DNA of 64,000 nucleotides, taken from positions 28,264 to 92,263 of the forward strand of contig DBRG01000003.1 in the NCBI GenBank assembly GCA_002305545.1. The letters are read 5' to 3'. Below the pieces are notes generated by a model. It saw only the letters and a list, made by a program, of their open reading frames with translations. It was not told the origin of the DNA and ran no database searches. A program made the translations under genes and the position numbers. Within the stretch, counting starts at the first letter, position 1. Each line of letters begins with the position of its first letter. Below are positions 7,676-15,964 of the stretch, in pieces. Source of the DNA: Bacteroidales bacterium UBA1374 (GTDB lineage Bacteria; Bacteroidota; Bacteroidia; Bacteroidales; UBA932).

Positions 7676-8866
7676 TTATTTTATTACGCCCAGTTCTTTG
7701 CCAACTTTGGTGAAGGCGGCAATGCACTTATCCAGGTGCGGGCGCTGGTGGGCGGCAGAGATCTGTACGCGGATGCGGGCCTGTCCCTTGGGAACTACCG
7801 GGTAGTAGAAACCGGTAACGTAAATACCTTCGTTCAACAGACGGGCAGCCATGTCCTGGCTTAATTTGGCATCGTACAGCATCACGGCACAGATGGCGCT
7901 CTTGGTGGGCTTGATGTCAAACCCGGCGTCCACCATTTTCTGTACAAAGTACTTGGTGTTTTCATGCAGGCGGTCCTGCAGTTCGTTGGTCTGGGACATC
8001 ATGTTGAACATTTCAATGCCGGCTGCGGCCACAACGGGAGGAATGGAGTTGGAGAAGAGGTAAGGACGCGAACGCTGGCGCAGCAAGCCAATGATTTCCT
8101 TCTTGCCTGTCGTGAAACCGCCAATCGCCCCGCCAAAAGATTTGCCCAGGGTGCCGGTAATGATCTCGATCTTGCCCCGGAGGTTGAACTGCTCGGTCAC
8201 GCCTCGGCCCGTTTCCCCGACAACGCCTGCCGAGTGGCACTCGTCAACCATGATCAGTGCATCGTATTTCTGGGCCAGCTGGTAAATTTTGTCCATCGGA
8301 GCCACATTCCCGTCCATGGAAAAGACACCATCGGTGACAATGAGCCTGAAACGCTGGGCCTGGGCCTGTTTGAGCTGTTCTTCCAGGTCGGCCATGTCGG
8401 CATTTGCATAGCGGTAGCGCACAGCTTTGCAGAGTCTTACGCCGTCAATGATGGAGGCATGGTTGAGCGCGTCTGAAATGATGGCATCCTCTTCTGTGAG
8501 CAGGGGCTCAAAAACGCCGCCGTTGGCATCAAAGCAGGCGGCATAGAGGATGGTGTCTTCTGTGCCGAAGAATTCAGCAATCTTGGCTTCCAGTTCTTTG
8601 TGCAGGTCCTGGGTGCCGCAGATGAAGCGAACAGAAGATAGCCCGTAGCCGTGTGTGTCGAGGGCTTTTTTGGCAGCGGCAATGAGCCTGGGATTGTTGG
8701 AAAGACCCAGGTAGTTGTTAGCGCAGAAATTCAGTACCGTGGCACCGGTGCTGATCTTGATCTCGGCTCCCTGGGGAGTGATGATGATTCTTTCATTCTT
8801 GAAAAGTCCGGCTTCCCGGATGTCGGCCAGTTCCTTTTGGAGATGGGCCTGAAGACGATCGTACAT
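7676..8866 (-). CDS. kbl: Glycine C-acetyltransferase (2-amino-3-ketobutyrate CoA ligase)
   Basis: A 396-residue cytosolic PLP enzyme that splits 2-amino-3-oxobutanoate with CoA into glycine and acetyl-CoA, the second step of threonine breakdown. The PLP lysine is Lys242 in GTLGKSFGG, and NHASIIDG (His138) and DECHSAG are the other cofactor-binding motifs. Start chosen at 8866 (MYDRLQAHLQKEL), as in other Kbl proteins; the frame upstream to 8971 contains unrelated residues and crosses the promoter region. It is divergent from the threonine dehydrogenase gene, with opposed -7 elements between them. Confidence 0.95.
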   Translation of the reverse strand: MYDRLQAHLQKELADIREAGLFKNERIIITPQGAEIKISTGATVLNFCANNYLGLSNNPRLIAAAKKALDTHGYGLSSVRFICGTQDLHKELEAKIAEFFGTEDTILYAACFDANGGVFEPLLTEEDAIISDALNHASIIDGVRLCKAVRYRYANADMADLEEQLKQAQAQRFRLIVTDGVFSMDGNVAPMDKIYQLAQKYDALIMVDECHSAGVVGETGRGVTEQFNLRGKIEIITGTLGKSFGGAIGGFTTGKKEIIGLLRQRSRPYLFSNSIPPVVAAAGIEMFNMMSQTNELQDRLHENTKYFVQKMVDAGFDIKPTKSAICAVMLYDAKLSQDMAARLLNEGIYVTGFYYPVVPKGQARIRVQISAAHQRPHLDKCIAAFTKVGKELGVIK

Positions 8867-8914
8867 AATATTAATTGTTTTAAGTTGACACTTTTTTAAC
8901 CTTAAAAGGTGACG

Positions 8915-8922
8915 CAAAGATA
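8915..8922 (-). promoter_or_regulatory. -7 element for kbl
   Basis: Minus strand TATCTTTG, about 48 bp before the kbl start. Together with 8945-8952 on the other strand it makes a back-to-back promoter pair. Confidence 0.5.
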
Positions 8923-8944
8923 TTACTTTTGTATTACAGATTCG

Positions 8945-8952
8945 TATATTTG
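8945..8952 (+). promoter_or_regulatory. -7 element for threonine dehydrogenase
   Basis: TATATTTG, 49 bp before the start at 9002. A TTTG lies at 8928-8931, but its spacing (13 bp) is shorter than the usual 19-21. Confidence 0.5.
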
Positions 8953-9001
8953 CGAGACTTTCAGTTAACAAAAATAATTAAGAAACTAATTCAACAAACG
9001 A

Positions 9002-9964
9002 ATGAAAAATATTCTGGTAATTGGCTCGGTGGGCCAGATCGGGTCGGAATTGACCCTGGAACTTCGGAAAAAATATGGCAACAGCAATGTGGTTGCCGGG
9101 TACAGATCGACCTTGCCCAAAGGCGAGTTGCTTGAATCGGGCCCTTCAGAAAGGGTAGATGCAACCGATATTCAGCAGATTGCTGATGTTGTGAAGAAGT
9201 ACAAGATAGATACCATCTTCAACCTGGCTGCCATCCTCTCTGCCGTTGGAGAGAGTAAACCACTGACTGCCTGGAATATAGGTATTGGCGGACTCATGAA
9301 TTGCCTGGAAGTTGCCCGCGAATACGGTTGCGCAGTTTCTACACCCAGTTCCATTGGCGCTTTTGGCGGAGGCACCCCCCTGGACAACACGCCCCAGGAT
9401 ACCATCCAGCGTCCGCAGACCATGTACGGAGTTTCCAAAGTATCAGGAGAACTGCTGAGCGACTATTACCACAAACGTTTTGGCGTGGATACTCGTTCTG
9501 TGCGTTATCCCGGGATCATATCCAACGTTACCCTGCCCGGTGGCGGGACCACAGATTATGCCGTAGAAATTTATTATGAGGCCATCAAGAATAAAAAATT
9601 CACCTGCCCGCTCAAAGCCGGAACTTTCCTGGACATGATGTACATGCCCGATGCCATCCGCGCCGCCATTGACCTGATGGAGGCCGATCCCTCCAAGCTC
9701 AAGCACCGGAACTCTTTCAATATCACAGCTATGAGCTTTGATCCCGAAATCATTTATGCCGAGATCAAAAAACACATCCCCGACTTTACCATGATCTACC
9801 AGGTGGAGCCTGTAAAGCAAGCCATTGCCGATTCATGGCCCAACAAGATGGATGACAGCTGCGCCCGCCGTGAATGGGGCTGGAAGCCGGAATGGGACCT
9901 TCCTGCCATGACCCGCGACATGCTTAAAGTCATTGGAGAGAAACACGCAAAAGGACTGATCTAA
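9002..9964 (+). CDS. L-threonine 3-dehydrogenase, SDR/epimerase type
   Basis: A 320-residue NAD-dependent short-chain dehydrogenase of the extended (epimerase-like) type. The Rossmann motif is GSVGQIGSEL (residues 8-17) and the catalytic pair is Tyr142/Lys146 in YGVSKVSGE. The paralogous group found beside kbl oxidises L-threonine to 2-amino-3-oxobutanoate, which Kbl then cleaves. That pairing is the main reason for the specific call; sequence alone would also allow a generic NDP-sugar epimerase. The zinc-dependent MDR-type Tdh of E. coli is unrelated. A strong hairpin (9987-10045) lies 23 bp after the stop. Confidence 0.88.
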   Translation: MKNILVIGSVGQIGSELTLELRKKYGNSNVVAGYRSTLPKGELLESGPSERVDATDIQQIADVVKKYKIDTIFNLAAILSAVGESKPLTAWNIGIGGLMNCLEVAREYGCAVSTPSSIGAFGGGTPLDNTPQDTIQRPQTMYGVSKVSGELLSDYYHKRFGVDTRSVRYPGIISNVTLPGGGTTDYAVEIYYEAIKNKKFTCPLKAGTFLDMMYMPDAIRAAIDLMEADPSKLKHRNSFNITAMSFDPEIIYAEIKKHIPDFTMIYQVEPVKQAIADSWPNKMDDSCARREWGWKPEWDLPAMTRDMLKVIGEKHAKGLI

Positions 9965-9986
9965 GCGTCCACGGCGCTCTGCTCAT

Positions 9987-10045
9987 GCAATACCGGGCAA
10001 AGGAAGCTTTTTCTCCAAGCCGAGGCTTCCTTTACCCGGTATTGC
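9987..10045 (-). repeat. CTCGGC-loop hairpin, copy g (inverted)
   Basis: Arms 9987-10007 and 10025-10045 pair over 21 positions with one exception. Read on the minus strand the loop is CTCGGCTTGGAGAAAAA, and the exception is T in the 5' arm opposite G in the 3' arm, the same wobble polarity as copies a and d. It lies 22 bp after the threonine dehydrogenase stop and may act as a transcript end. Confidence 0.8.
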
Positions 10046-10080
10046 AGTAACTACACAGGCGAACAGCTAATCACTGGAGA

Positions 10081-10154
10081 GGTCATAGCAACATAAAGAA
10101 CGGAGAACCTCGGCGTACCAATTAAGTTCTCCGTTCTTTGTGGTGACAGTGACC
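10081..10154 (+). repeat. CTCGGC-loop hairpin, copy f
   Basis: A perfect 14-bp inner stem (10095-10108 with 10126-10139) carries the loop CTCGGCGTACCAATTAA. Outer pairing is imperfect and closes with GGTCA (10081) against TGACC (10150-10154). It sits 33 bp beyond the 3' end of the OadG-like gene. The rest of the 9965-10187 gap shows nothing else. Confidence 0.78.
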
Positions 10155-10187
10155 TGTATGCGGAATAACAGTGGGTGGCAGGAGTGA

Positions 10188-10319
10188 TCACTTCTCTGCA
10201 TTGGTGCCGGGAAAGATCTTATGCAAAGCATATATCACGATCCCAAAGAGGAGCATGAAAATAAATATGCCCAGCATTCCCAGTCCCATTATTTTGAGTG
10301 AACTCATAAAAGTATTCAT
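10188..10319 (-). CDS. Short OadG-like membrane subunit
   Basis: A 43-residue protein (MNTFMSSLKIMGLGMLGIFI...) with one transmembrane helix (about residues 8-33) and a short polar tail KIFPGTNAEK. The GLGMLGIFIFMLLFGIVI pattern resembles the N-terminal helix of oxaloacetate decarboxylase gamma chains (OadG), but the protein lacks their C-terminal zinc-binding part. It starts 18 bp downstream of oadB on the same strand, so it is probably the gamma-like partner that anchors or stabilises the sodium pump. It could also be an unrelated small membrane protein; the position carries most of the weight. Confidence 0.65.
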   Translation of the reverse strand: MNTFMSSLKIMGLGMLGIFIFMLLFGIVIYALHKIFPGTNAEK

Positions 10320-10337
10320 AACGATTTCTTTCAAAAA

Positions 10338-11468
10338 TTACAGAAAATAAGGAACCAGGGTGAGGATCAAACCGCCGGCGATAACCGATCCTATCTGTCC
10401 GGCCACATTGGCACTGACAGCCGGCATGAGCAGGTAGTTGCCCCTGTCCTCGTCCTGCCCCATCTTATGGATAACCCTTGCAGACATGGGGAAAGCCGAT
10501 ATACCTGCCGCTCCTACCATGGGATTGATCTTTAGTCTATCGGGTAAAAATACGTTCAACAGCTTGGCAAAGAGAACCCCTCCGGCCGTATCCATGATAA
10601 AGGCAACCAGCCCAAGCCCGATAATGAACAACGTATTCAGGTTAACAAAAGCCTCTCCTGTCATGGTAGAGGATATGGTAATTCCCAGCAGAATGGTCAC
10701 CAGGCTGGACAGTTCGTTCTGAGCGGCCAGTGACAGCTTCTGTAGTACCCCGCATTCACGGATGAGGTTGCCAAACATAAGAAAGCCTATCAGCGCAATA
10801 GAGGAAGGAGCAATTATTCCCGCGATCAAGGTAATTATAATGGGGAAGAGAATTAGGGTGGTCCTGGAAACAGGGTCCTGTTTTCCCTGCATTCTGATCA
10901 GCCGTTCTTTCCTGGTAGTCAGCGCTTTGATAACAGGCGGCTGTATAATAGGCACCAGGGCCATGTAGGAGTACGCCGCCACCGATATAGGCCCGAGCAG
11001 ATGCTCGGCAAATTTCGAGGCTACATAAATTGAGGTGGGACCGTCAGCTGCGCCGATAATTCCAATGGAGGCTGCTTCCTTCAGGTCAAAGCCGATGAGG
11101 GAAGCAACGGCGATGGTGAAAAAAATGCCAAACTGGGCAGCAGCACCAAACAACAACAACAGCGGGTTGCGGAAAAGCGTGCTGAAATCGATCATGGCAC
11201 CAATGGCAATGAAGATCAACAGCGGGAAAACCTCGGTCTTGATCCCGGCCTGAAAAAAAACAGTCAGGGCACCATCCGGTCCTATGGCCGAAGATAGCGG
11301 AAGATTAACCAGAAGGGTGCCGAAACCCATGGGCAAGAGGAGGTTGGGTTCATACTTTTTGGCTATTGCCAGGTATATCAATATGGAGCCGATACCCAGC
11401 ATAACCACTTGCTTCCAGGTAATCAAGGCCAGGCTGCCGAATAGTGATTGCAAAAGATCTTGATTCAT
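10338..11468 (-). CDS. oadB: Sodium-pumping decarboxylase beta subunit
   Basis: 376 residues, highly hydrophobic, about nine to eleven transmembrane segments. It carries the OadB/GcdB/MmdB signatures: GAMIDFSTLFRNP, the AADGPTSIYVASKF region that includes the conserved Asp of the Na+ site, and the C-terminal GISAFPMSARVIHKMG block. The family couples decarboxylation of a carboxybiotin carrier to Na+ export. The start at 11468 (MNQDLLQSLFG) is the one homologues use; the frame to 11693 overlaps the divergent gene. Only the OadG-like gene follows. No carboxyltransferase alpha or biotin-carrier gene is in the window, so the actual substrate (oxaloacetate or methylmalonyl-CoA) cannot be told. Confidence 0.92.
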   Translation of the reverse strand: MNQDLLQSLFGSLALITWKQVVMLGIGSILIYLAIAKKYEPNLLLPMGFGTLLVNLPLSSAIGPDGALTVFFQAGIKTEVFPLLIFIAIGAMIDFSTLFRNPLLLLFGAAAQFGIFFTIAVASLIGFDLKEAASIGIIGAADGPTSIYVASKFAEHLLGPISVAAYSYMALVPIIQPPVIKALTTRKERLIRMQGKQDPVSRTTLILFPIIITLIAGIIAPSSIALIGFLMFGNLIRECGVLQKLSLAAQNELSSLVTILLGITISSTMTGEAFVNLNTLFIIGLGLVAFIMDTAGGVLFAKLLNVFLPDRLKINPMVGAAGISAFPMSARVIHKMGQDEDRGNYLLMPAVSANVAGQIGSVIAGGLILTLVPYFL

Positions 11469-11546
11469 CGTGTTGTTTGAGTTGATGTGCAAATATAAGA
11501 AAAGTAAAGAGGTTCCTGCTTTCGTTTTTTTGTAAATTTGGTCAAT

Positions 11547-12152
11547 GTGAAAAATGCACCTGATTTGACCAGTATACGCACTTTTTTGGCCTTGCCCCTG
11601 GAACCTGTGCTTCCTGCACGGGAAATAATGCGACGATTGCAAAAGCAATTGCCATCGTACCGTATTAAATGGGTTAGTGCGGCGCAGTTCCATCTGACGT
11701 TCTTCTTTTTTGGTGATGTGGACGTCCAGGTCATACCATCATTGATTAAGAGACTGCAAAACGCAGTCAGCCAAATCCCATTTTTCACTTATTCATTGGG
11801 AGAACCCGGCATCTTCCGTGACCGCAGCGGGCCGCGTGTACTTTGGCTGGGCATAGTGGCACCTGCCGCACTTCATGAATTAAGAAAAGCGGTTGACCAT
11901 GCTGTAGCCCCGCTTGGCTTCCGGCCCGACAGCAATGCATTCCATCCGCATATCACCCTCGGCCGTTTTCTGCCCGGACAGAAAATGACGCCGTCACTGT
12001 ACAACATCCTTACAGAAACGAAATCACACCAGACGTCTCCGTTATATTCTGCAAAACACCTGATCCTGTTCAAAAGCGAACTCTTCCCTGCGGGGCCCCG
12101 TTATACACCGCTGACCCGATTGGACATGAATTTCCAACCGCCCAATTCCTGA
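11547..12152 (+). CDS. thpR: RNA 2',3'-cyclic phosphodiesterase (2'-5' RNA ligase family)
   Basis: About 201 residues. The 2H phosphoesterase fold is marked by two HxT motifs, HLTF near residue 51 and HITL near residue 136, in the normal spacing. Family members open 2',3'-cyclic phosphates on RNA ends and can ligate 2'-5' in reverse. No ATG is available in the expected place. I use GTG 11547, but TTG 11538 is also possible. A TAAATTTG promoter-like element overlaps the TTG (11533-11540), which argues for the GTG or for a leaderless message. Divergent from oadB. Confidence 0.82.
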   Translation: MKNAPDLTSIRTFLALPLEPVLPAREIMRRLQKQLPSYRIKWVSAAQFHLTFFFFGDVDVQVIPSLIKRLQNAVSQIPFFTYSLGEPGIFRDRSGPRVLWLGIVAPAALHELRKAVDHAVAPLGFRPDSNAFHPHITLGRFLPGQKMTPSLYNILTETKSHQTSPLYSAKHLILFKSELFPAGPRYTPLTRLDMNFQPPNS

Positions 12153-12234
12153 ATTAATTATGCAACTACTTGAAAAATACCCGCTGAATTCAAAAAAGCC
12201 GCTATGGCCAAATAAAGAAAAATGAATTTTCACG

Positions 12235-12402
12235 TTGAAATATCCTGCGGGGAACAGAAGGTTGTTCAAGCTCTTGACTGCATTTGCCCTGATAATAGGG
12301 CCTCCCACCGTTGCGACCGGCTGGTGCCCTGATATTCCTCTTATTTTGATTGGTCTTTACGGATTGATCCTGATCATTTCTTATCGTAAGACTTTACTCT
12401 GA
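12235..12402 (+). CDS. Possible small membrane protein or pseudogene remnant
   Basis: A 55-codon open frame that starts at TTG, has no ATG and is cut upstream by an in-frame stop. The product has a strongly hydrophobic, protein-like C-terminus (ALIIGPPTVATGW, then PLILIGLYGLILIISYRK). A short ATG frame just before it (from 12160) begins MQLLEKYPLNSKKPLWPNKE and ends at the start of this one, so the pair may be one gene broken by a frameshift. The tail overlaps the end of the convergent lipoprotein gene by 9 bp. No family recognised. Confidence 0.35.
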   Translation: MKYPAGNRRLFKLLTAFALIIGPPTVATGWCPDIPLILIGLYGLILIISYRKTLL

Positions 12403-13194
12403 TGACCCGCTCCAGATGAACTTCCATTCATTTCCCTCCTGGGTAAGGGTTTCCCAGAAGACCTTGCGATCAACGATCTTGTCCGAACCTGTCTCGTAAT
12501 AGGGGAATGAGGTCTTTCCGGAGGGCTCGCCGGCAATCTTTTCGCAGGCGAGTTTCATCTTTGGGAACTGGTCATATCTCGGATCGGTAAAAACATTAAG
12601 CCCGATTTCAGAGGCATCGGCGTTATAAAGCACCACCCCTGTTTTTTCCATGACCCAGATTTCGAAAGGCTCCTTGCCAATAATAGGCACAACGTTTCTG
12701 GCTATCAGGTAAGCAGGTGAGAACAAACCGCTTACTCCTCCAAGTAACTGGTCTTCGGCCATGATGGGATGGATCTGGACCACTGCCTGATAACCTTCAA
12801 CTACCGAAAACACATCGCTCAGAACGGGCAGTTTGGTTTCAAAAGACTTAATAATATGGGCCTGCTGGCTGATGTCGGAACCCTGGGAGGGATAATAGGC
12901 AGCCGGCTCTATCAGCTGCAGGATGCCTTCCGGAGTTGTGAAAACGAATTCAGTGCCAAAGGAACATTCATTGTAGAGACGCTGCAACTCGGAACGGACC
13001 ATCGCGGTATCGGCACCCACCTGGGCAAGGCCGGTGGCTGCGGCATTTAGTGAGTTGCTAAGACTATCCAACGAAGCAGAAACAGCAGTAACAGCAGATG
13101 TCAGGGCAGTGGGGAACTCGGCTTCTTTAACGTTACCACAGGCATTGGTTAGTACAATTAATGCCAGAAGAGCAAGACATTGTTTCGTTTTCAT
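12394..13194 (-). CDS. Lipoprotein with PDC/Cache-like sensor fold
   Basis: 266 residues. The lipobox LTNAC places the lipid-anchored cysteine at residue 19. A helical stretch (about 30-75, ALTSAVTAVSASLDSLSNSL) leads into a region that looks like a PDC/Cache sensor: PAAYYPSQGSDISQQAHI, then GVSGLFSPAYLIARNVVP, then the EIWVMEKTGVVLYNADASEIGLN pattern typical of these folds. There is no kinase or methyl-accepting domain, so it would be a stand-alone periplasmic ligand binder. A TAAATTTG -7 element lies 22 bp upstream of its start. Function unknown; the fold call rests on motif pattern only. Confidence 0.6.
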   Translation of the reverse strand: MKTKQCLALLALIVLTNACGNVKEAEFPTALTSAVTAVSASLDSLSNSLNAAATGLAQVGADTAMVRSELQRLYNECSFGTEFVFTTPEGILQLIEPAAYYPSQGSDISQQAHIIKSFETKLPVLSDVFSVVEGYQAVVQIHPIMAEDQLLGGVSGLFSPAYLIARNVVPIIGKEPFEIWVMEKTGVVLYNADASEIGLNVFTDPRYDQFPKMKLACEKIAGEPSGKTSFPYYETGSDKIVDRKVFWETLTQEGNEWKFIWSGSSE

Positions 13195-13216
13195 AATGTT
13201 ACCCGATTTTGAAAAC

Positions 13217-13224
13217 CAAATTTA
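13217..13224 (-). promoter_or_regulatory. -7 element for Cache-like lipoprotein
   Basis: Minus strand TAAATTTG, 22 bp before the ATG at 13194. Confidence 0.45.
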
Positions 13225-13268
13225 AAAAAAAATCAGGTGTTGGGTGTTTTAACGTAGTAATGTTGTAT

Positions 13269-13718
13269 TTACGCGGGCTGTACAAAAGACCAATGTGTAT
13301 GTATGATTTTCCACGTATTGGTCGGGTCCAGCCTGTATACCTCTGTACAATTCATTGTGAATACCATGCCATCCCTGTGAGCTTCATAATTGTACGTCAG
13401 GACAGCAACCCCAGGCGAGACTAGTACTACAGGATCGATCATTTTATAAAGATCTATTTTAATCTTTCCTCTTATGGTGTTATAATAATCTTCCAGCGCT
13501 TTTTTACCCTCAAGCTTGCTCTCAAAAGCAGGGTCGATATAAATAATATCATCGGTAGACAATTCAAGAAATCCGTCCGGATTTCCATTATTCCAAAGTT
13601 TCAAAGCTTGTTTTTCAAGGGCAATGATTGTTGCTTTAATGTCCTCATTATTGGAGGATGACGTGGCACATCCGTTCATTATTAGTAAAATTAGAATGAA
13701 TAAAATTCGATGTTTCAT
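13269..13718 (-). CDS. NTF2-like (DUF4440/SnoaL-type) lipoprotein
   Basis: 149 residues with a signal peptide and lipobox (IMNGC, Cys17). The mature part has the cone-fold pattern of NTF2-like proteins: an initial helix IIALEKQALKLWNNGNPDGFLEL, DDIIYIDPAF, EGKKALEDYYNTIRG, and final strands ending in WKIIHTHWSF. Family members may be enzymes or ligand binders; no catalytic residues can be assigned. It lies 74 bp upstream of the Cache-like lipoprotein gene on the same strand. Confidence 0.7.
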   Translation of the reverse strand: MKHRILFILILLIMNGCATSSSNNEDIKATIIALEKQALKLWNNGNPDGFLELSTDDIIYIDPAFESKLEGKKALEDYYNTIRGKIKIDLYKMIDPVVLVSPGVAVLTYNYEAHRDGMVFTMNCTEVYRLDPTNTWKIIHTHWSFVQPA

Positions 13719-13845
13719 CTTTATATTTTTAGGCTGGTTTATTGGACAAAATTAACCTTTTTTTGGGATAAGCCGGGGCGCCGCTTGCTTTTGCTGCCTG
13801 CTGCTGCTTTTTACGCACCGAGGTTCCACATCTTCGCTTTTTATA

Positions 13846-13853
13846 TACATTTG
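13846..13853 (+). promoter_or_regulatory. -7 element for kup
   Basis: TACATTTG, 40 bp before the kup start. Confidence 0.45.
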
Positions 13854-13893
13854 CGCGGTTTATTAAGGTGCAGTCAACCACTGCATAAAACAA

Positions 13894-15909
13894 ATGAAAG
13901 CAACAAAGGCAGCCGGTCCCCTGTCGAAACTATCGATGGCCGGCCTGCTTATCACACTGGGGATTGTTTACGGAGACCTGGGAACCTCACCGCTCTACAC
14001 ACTCAGGGCCATGCTCAAGGGGGCGGCAGTCATAGACAGTGATTTTATCCTGGGAGCCCTGTCCTGTATATTCTGGACACTCACGCTACAGACCACCGTA
14101 AAATATATTTTAATAACCTTAAGGGCCGATAACAAAGGGGAGGGGGGCATTATGGCTTTGTTCGCCCTGCTCAAGAAGCGGAAAAACTGGCTTTATGTGG
14201 TGGCCATTGTGGGGGGCTGCGCCCTGCTGGCAGACGGGATCATCACTCCGGCCATTACCGTAACCTCGGCCATTGAAGGCCTCAGGATCCTGAAGCCCGG
14301 GATTCCCGTGGTGGCGGTGGTCTTTGTGATCCTGAGCGTTCTGTTTTTCATTCAGCAATTTGGAACGGTGTTCCTCGGCAAATCCTTTGGTCCCCTCATG
14401 CTCTTCTGGTTCTCGATGATTGGTGTCCTGGGCCTGGTCCAGCTGGTCCGGGTCCCTGAAGTCCTTCTGGCCGTCAATCCCTACTACGCCATAAAACTGT
14501 TGTCTGCGTATCCCAACGGATTCCTGCTCCTTGGGGCCGTTTTTCTTTGTACCACCGGGGCCGAGGCTTTGTATTCGGACCTTGGTCATTGCGGGGTGCG
14601 TAATATCAGGATTTCCTGGATCTTTGTAAAGACAGCCCTGCTGCTGAATTATTTTGGACAGGGAGCCTGGATCATTACGCATGCCCGGGATATTACTTCG
14701 GAAGTAAACCCGTTTTACGCCATAATGCCCGAATGGTTTCTGATCCCGGGAATTCTTGTGGCAACGGCGGCGGCCATCATAGCCAGCCAGGCTCTCATAA
14801 GCGGATCATTCACCATCATTAGTGAGGCCATATCCCTCAATTTCTTTCCCAAGGTACGTATTAGCTATCCCTCGTCACTTAAAGGGCAGATGTTTATTCC
14901 GCTTGTTAATGTGATCCTGTACCTGGGCTGTTGTTTTGTGGTATTCTATTTCAGGGAATCATCGGGAATGGAAGCGGCTTACGGACTGGCCATTAACCTG
15001 GCCATGCTGGCCACTACCGTGCTCCTGATGTTCTACCTGAAAGATAAATTTCCCTTATACCTGCGGATTTTGTGCGGCGTGGTATTTTTTGCGGTTGAAC
15101 TCTCGTTTCTTTCGGCCAATCTCTTCAAGTTCAGTGATGGAGGCTGGATTACCATAATGTTTACCGGAATTTTTGCCTTGGTCATGTACGTTTGGAACCG
15201 GGGGCGCCGGATTAAGAACAGCTTCATATCCTATGTGAAGATAAAGGATTACCTGCCTGTAATAAAAGCCTTATCCGGTGACGAGTCAGTTCCCAGGTAC
15301 GCCACCAATCTGGTTTATATCACGCATGCCAACCGGGTGACTGATATTGAAAACAAGATCCTGTATTCCATTCTCAGAAAGCAGCCTAAGCGGGCAGATA
15401 CCTACTGGCTCCTGCATGTGGACATTGTGGACGAACCACACGTCAGGGAATACGAGGTTACAGAACTCATCCCGGGAGTATTGATACGTATTGACCTTCG
15501 CATGGGATACAAAGTGCCGGTCAAAGCCAGCCTGTATTTTCACAACATTGTTTTTGATCTTATGGCCGAGCACAAGATTGACCTGATAAGCTCTTACCCC
15601 TCCCTCAAGCAGCACAATGTACTAAGCGATTTTCGCTACGTGGTTATAGACCGCGTGCCCAACAAGGACTACGAATTCTCCCACAATCAGAGACTGATCA
15701 TGAATCTGTACTTCCGCATAAGCAAGATAGGCATGTCCGATGTGCGCTACCTGGGCCTGGATGTCACCAGTGTTAGTGTCGAGATGGTTCCTCTGCTGGC
15801 ACACTCCGACATCATTTACAACGAAAAACAGCCGCTCCTGCGTACCAAAGATCCCAAAAGAATTCACCCTTCGGACATCTCCTTCACCCGCGTCAGGCGC
15901 GACAACTAA
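13894..15909 (+). CDS. kup: KUP-family potassium uptake transporter
   Basis: 671 residues. The N-terminal signature GIVYGDLGTSPLYTLRAM is diagnostic of the Kup/HAK/KT family, K+ (usually H+-coupled) importers of the inner membrane. About twelve transmembrane segments span residues 15-455, including the NKGEGGIMALFALL and TTGAEALYSDLGHCG blocks. A cytoplasmic domain of about 210 residues follows. Length is normal. It is transcribed alone and converges with the amidase gene. Confidence 0.95.
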   Translation: MKATKAAGPLSKLSMAGLLITLGIVYGDLGTSPLYTLRAMLKGAAVIDSDFILGALSCIFWTLTLQTTVKYILITLRADNKGEGGIMALFALLKKRKNWLYVVAIVGGCALLADGIITPAITVTSAIEGLRILKPGIPVVAVVFVILSVLFFIQQFGTVFLGKSFGPLMLFWFSMIGVLGLVQLVRVPEVLLAVNPYYAIKLLSAYPNGFLLLGAVFLCTTGAEALYSDLGHCGVRNIRISWIFVKTALLLNYFGQGAWIITHARDITSEVNPFYAIMPEWFLIPGILVATAAAIIASQALISGSFTIISEAISLNFFPKVRISYPSSLKGQMFIPLVNVILYLGCCFVVFYFRESSGMEAAYGLAINLAMLATTVLLMFYLKDKFPLYLRILCGVVFFAVELSFLSANLFKFSDGGWITIMFTGIFALVMYVWNRGRRIKNSFISYVKIKDYLPVIKALSGDESVPRYATNLVYITHANRVTDIENKILYSILRKQPKRADTYWLLHVDIVDEPHVREYEVTELIPGVLIRIDLRMGYKVPVKASLYFHNIVFDLMAEHKIDLISSYPSLKQHNVLSDFRYVVIDRVPNKDYEFSHNQRLIMNLYFRISKIGMSDVRYLGLDVTSVSVEMVPLLAHSDIIYNEKQPLLRTKDPKRIHPSDISFTRVRRDN

Positions 15910-15964
15910 GTTTCTTGCGATCCCCGGAAGCAAAAACCTGGATTCCGTGTAAGATATTTTCAAT

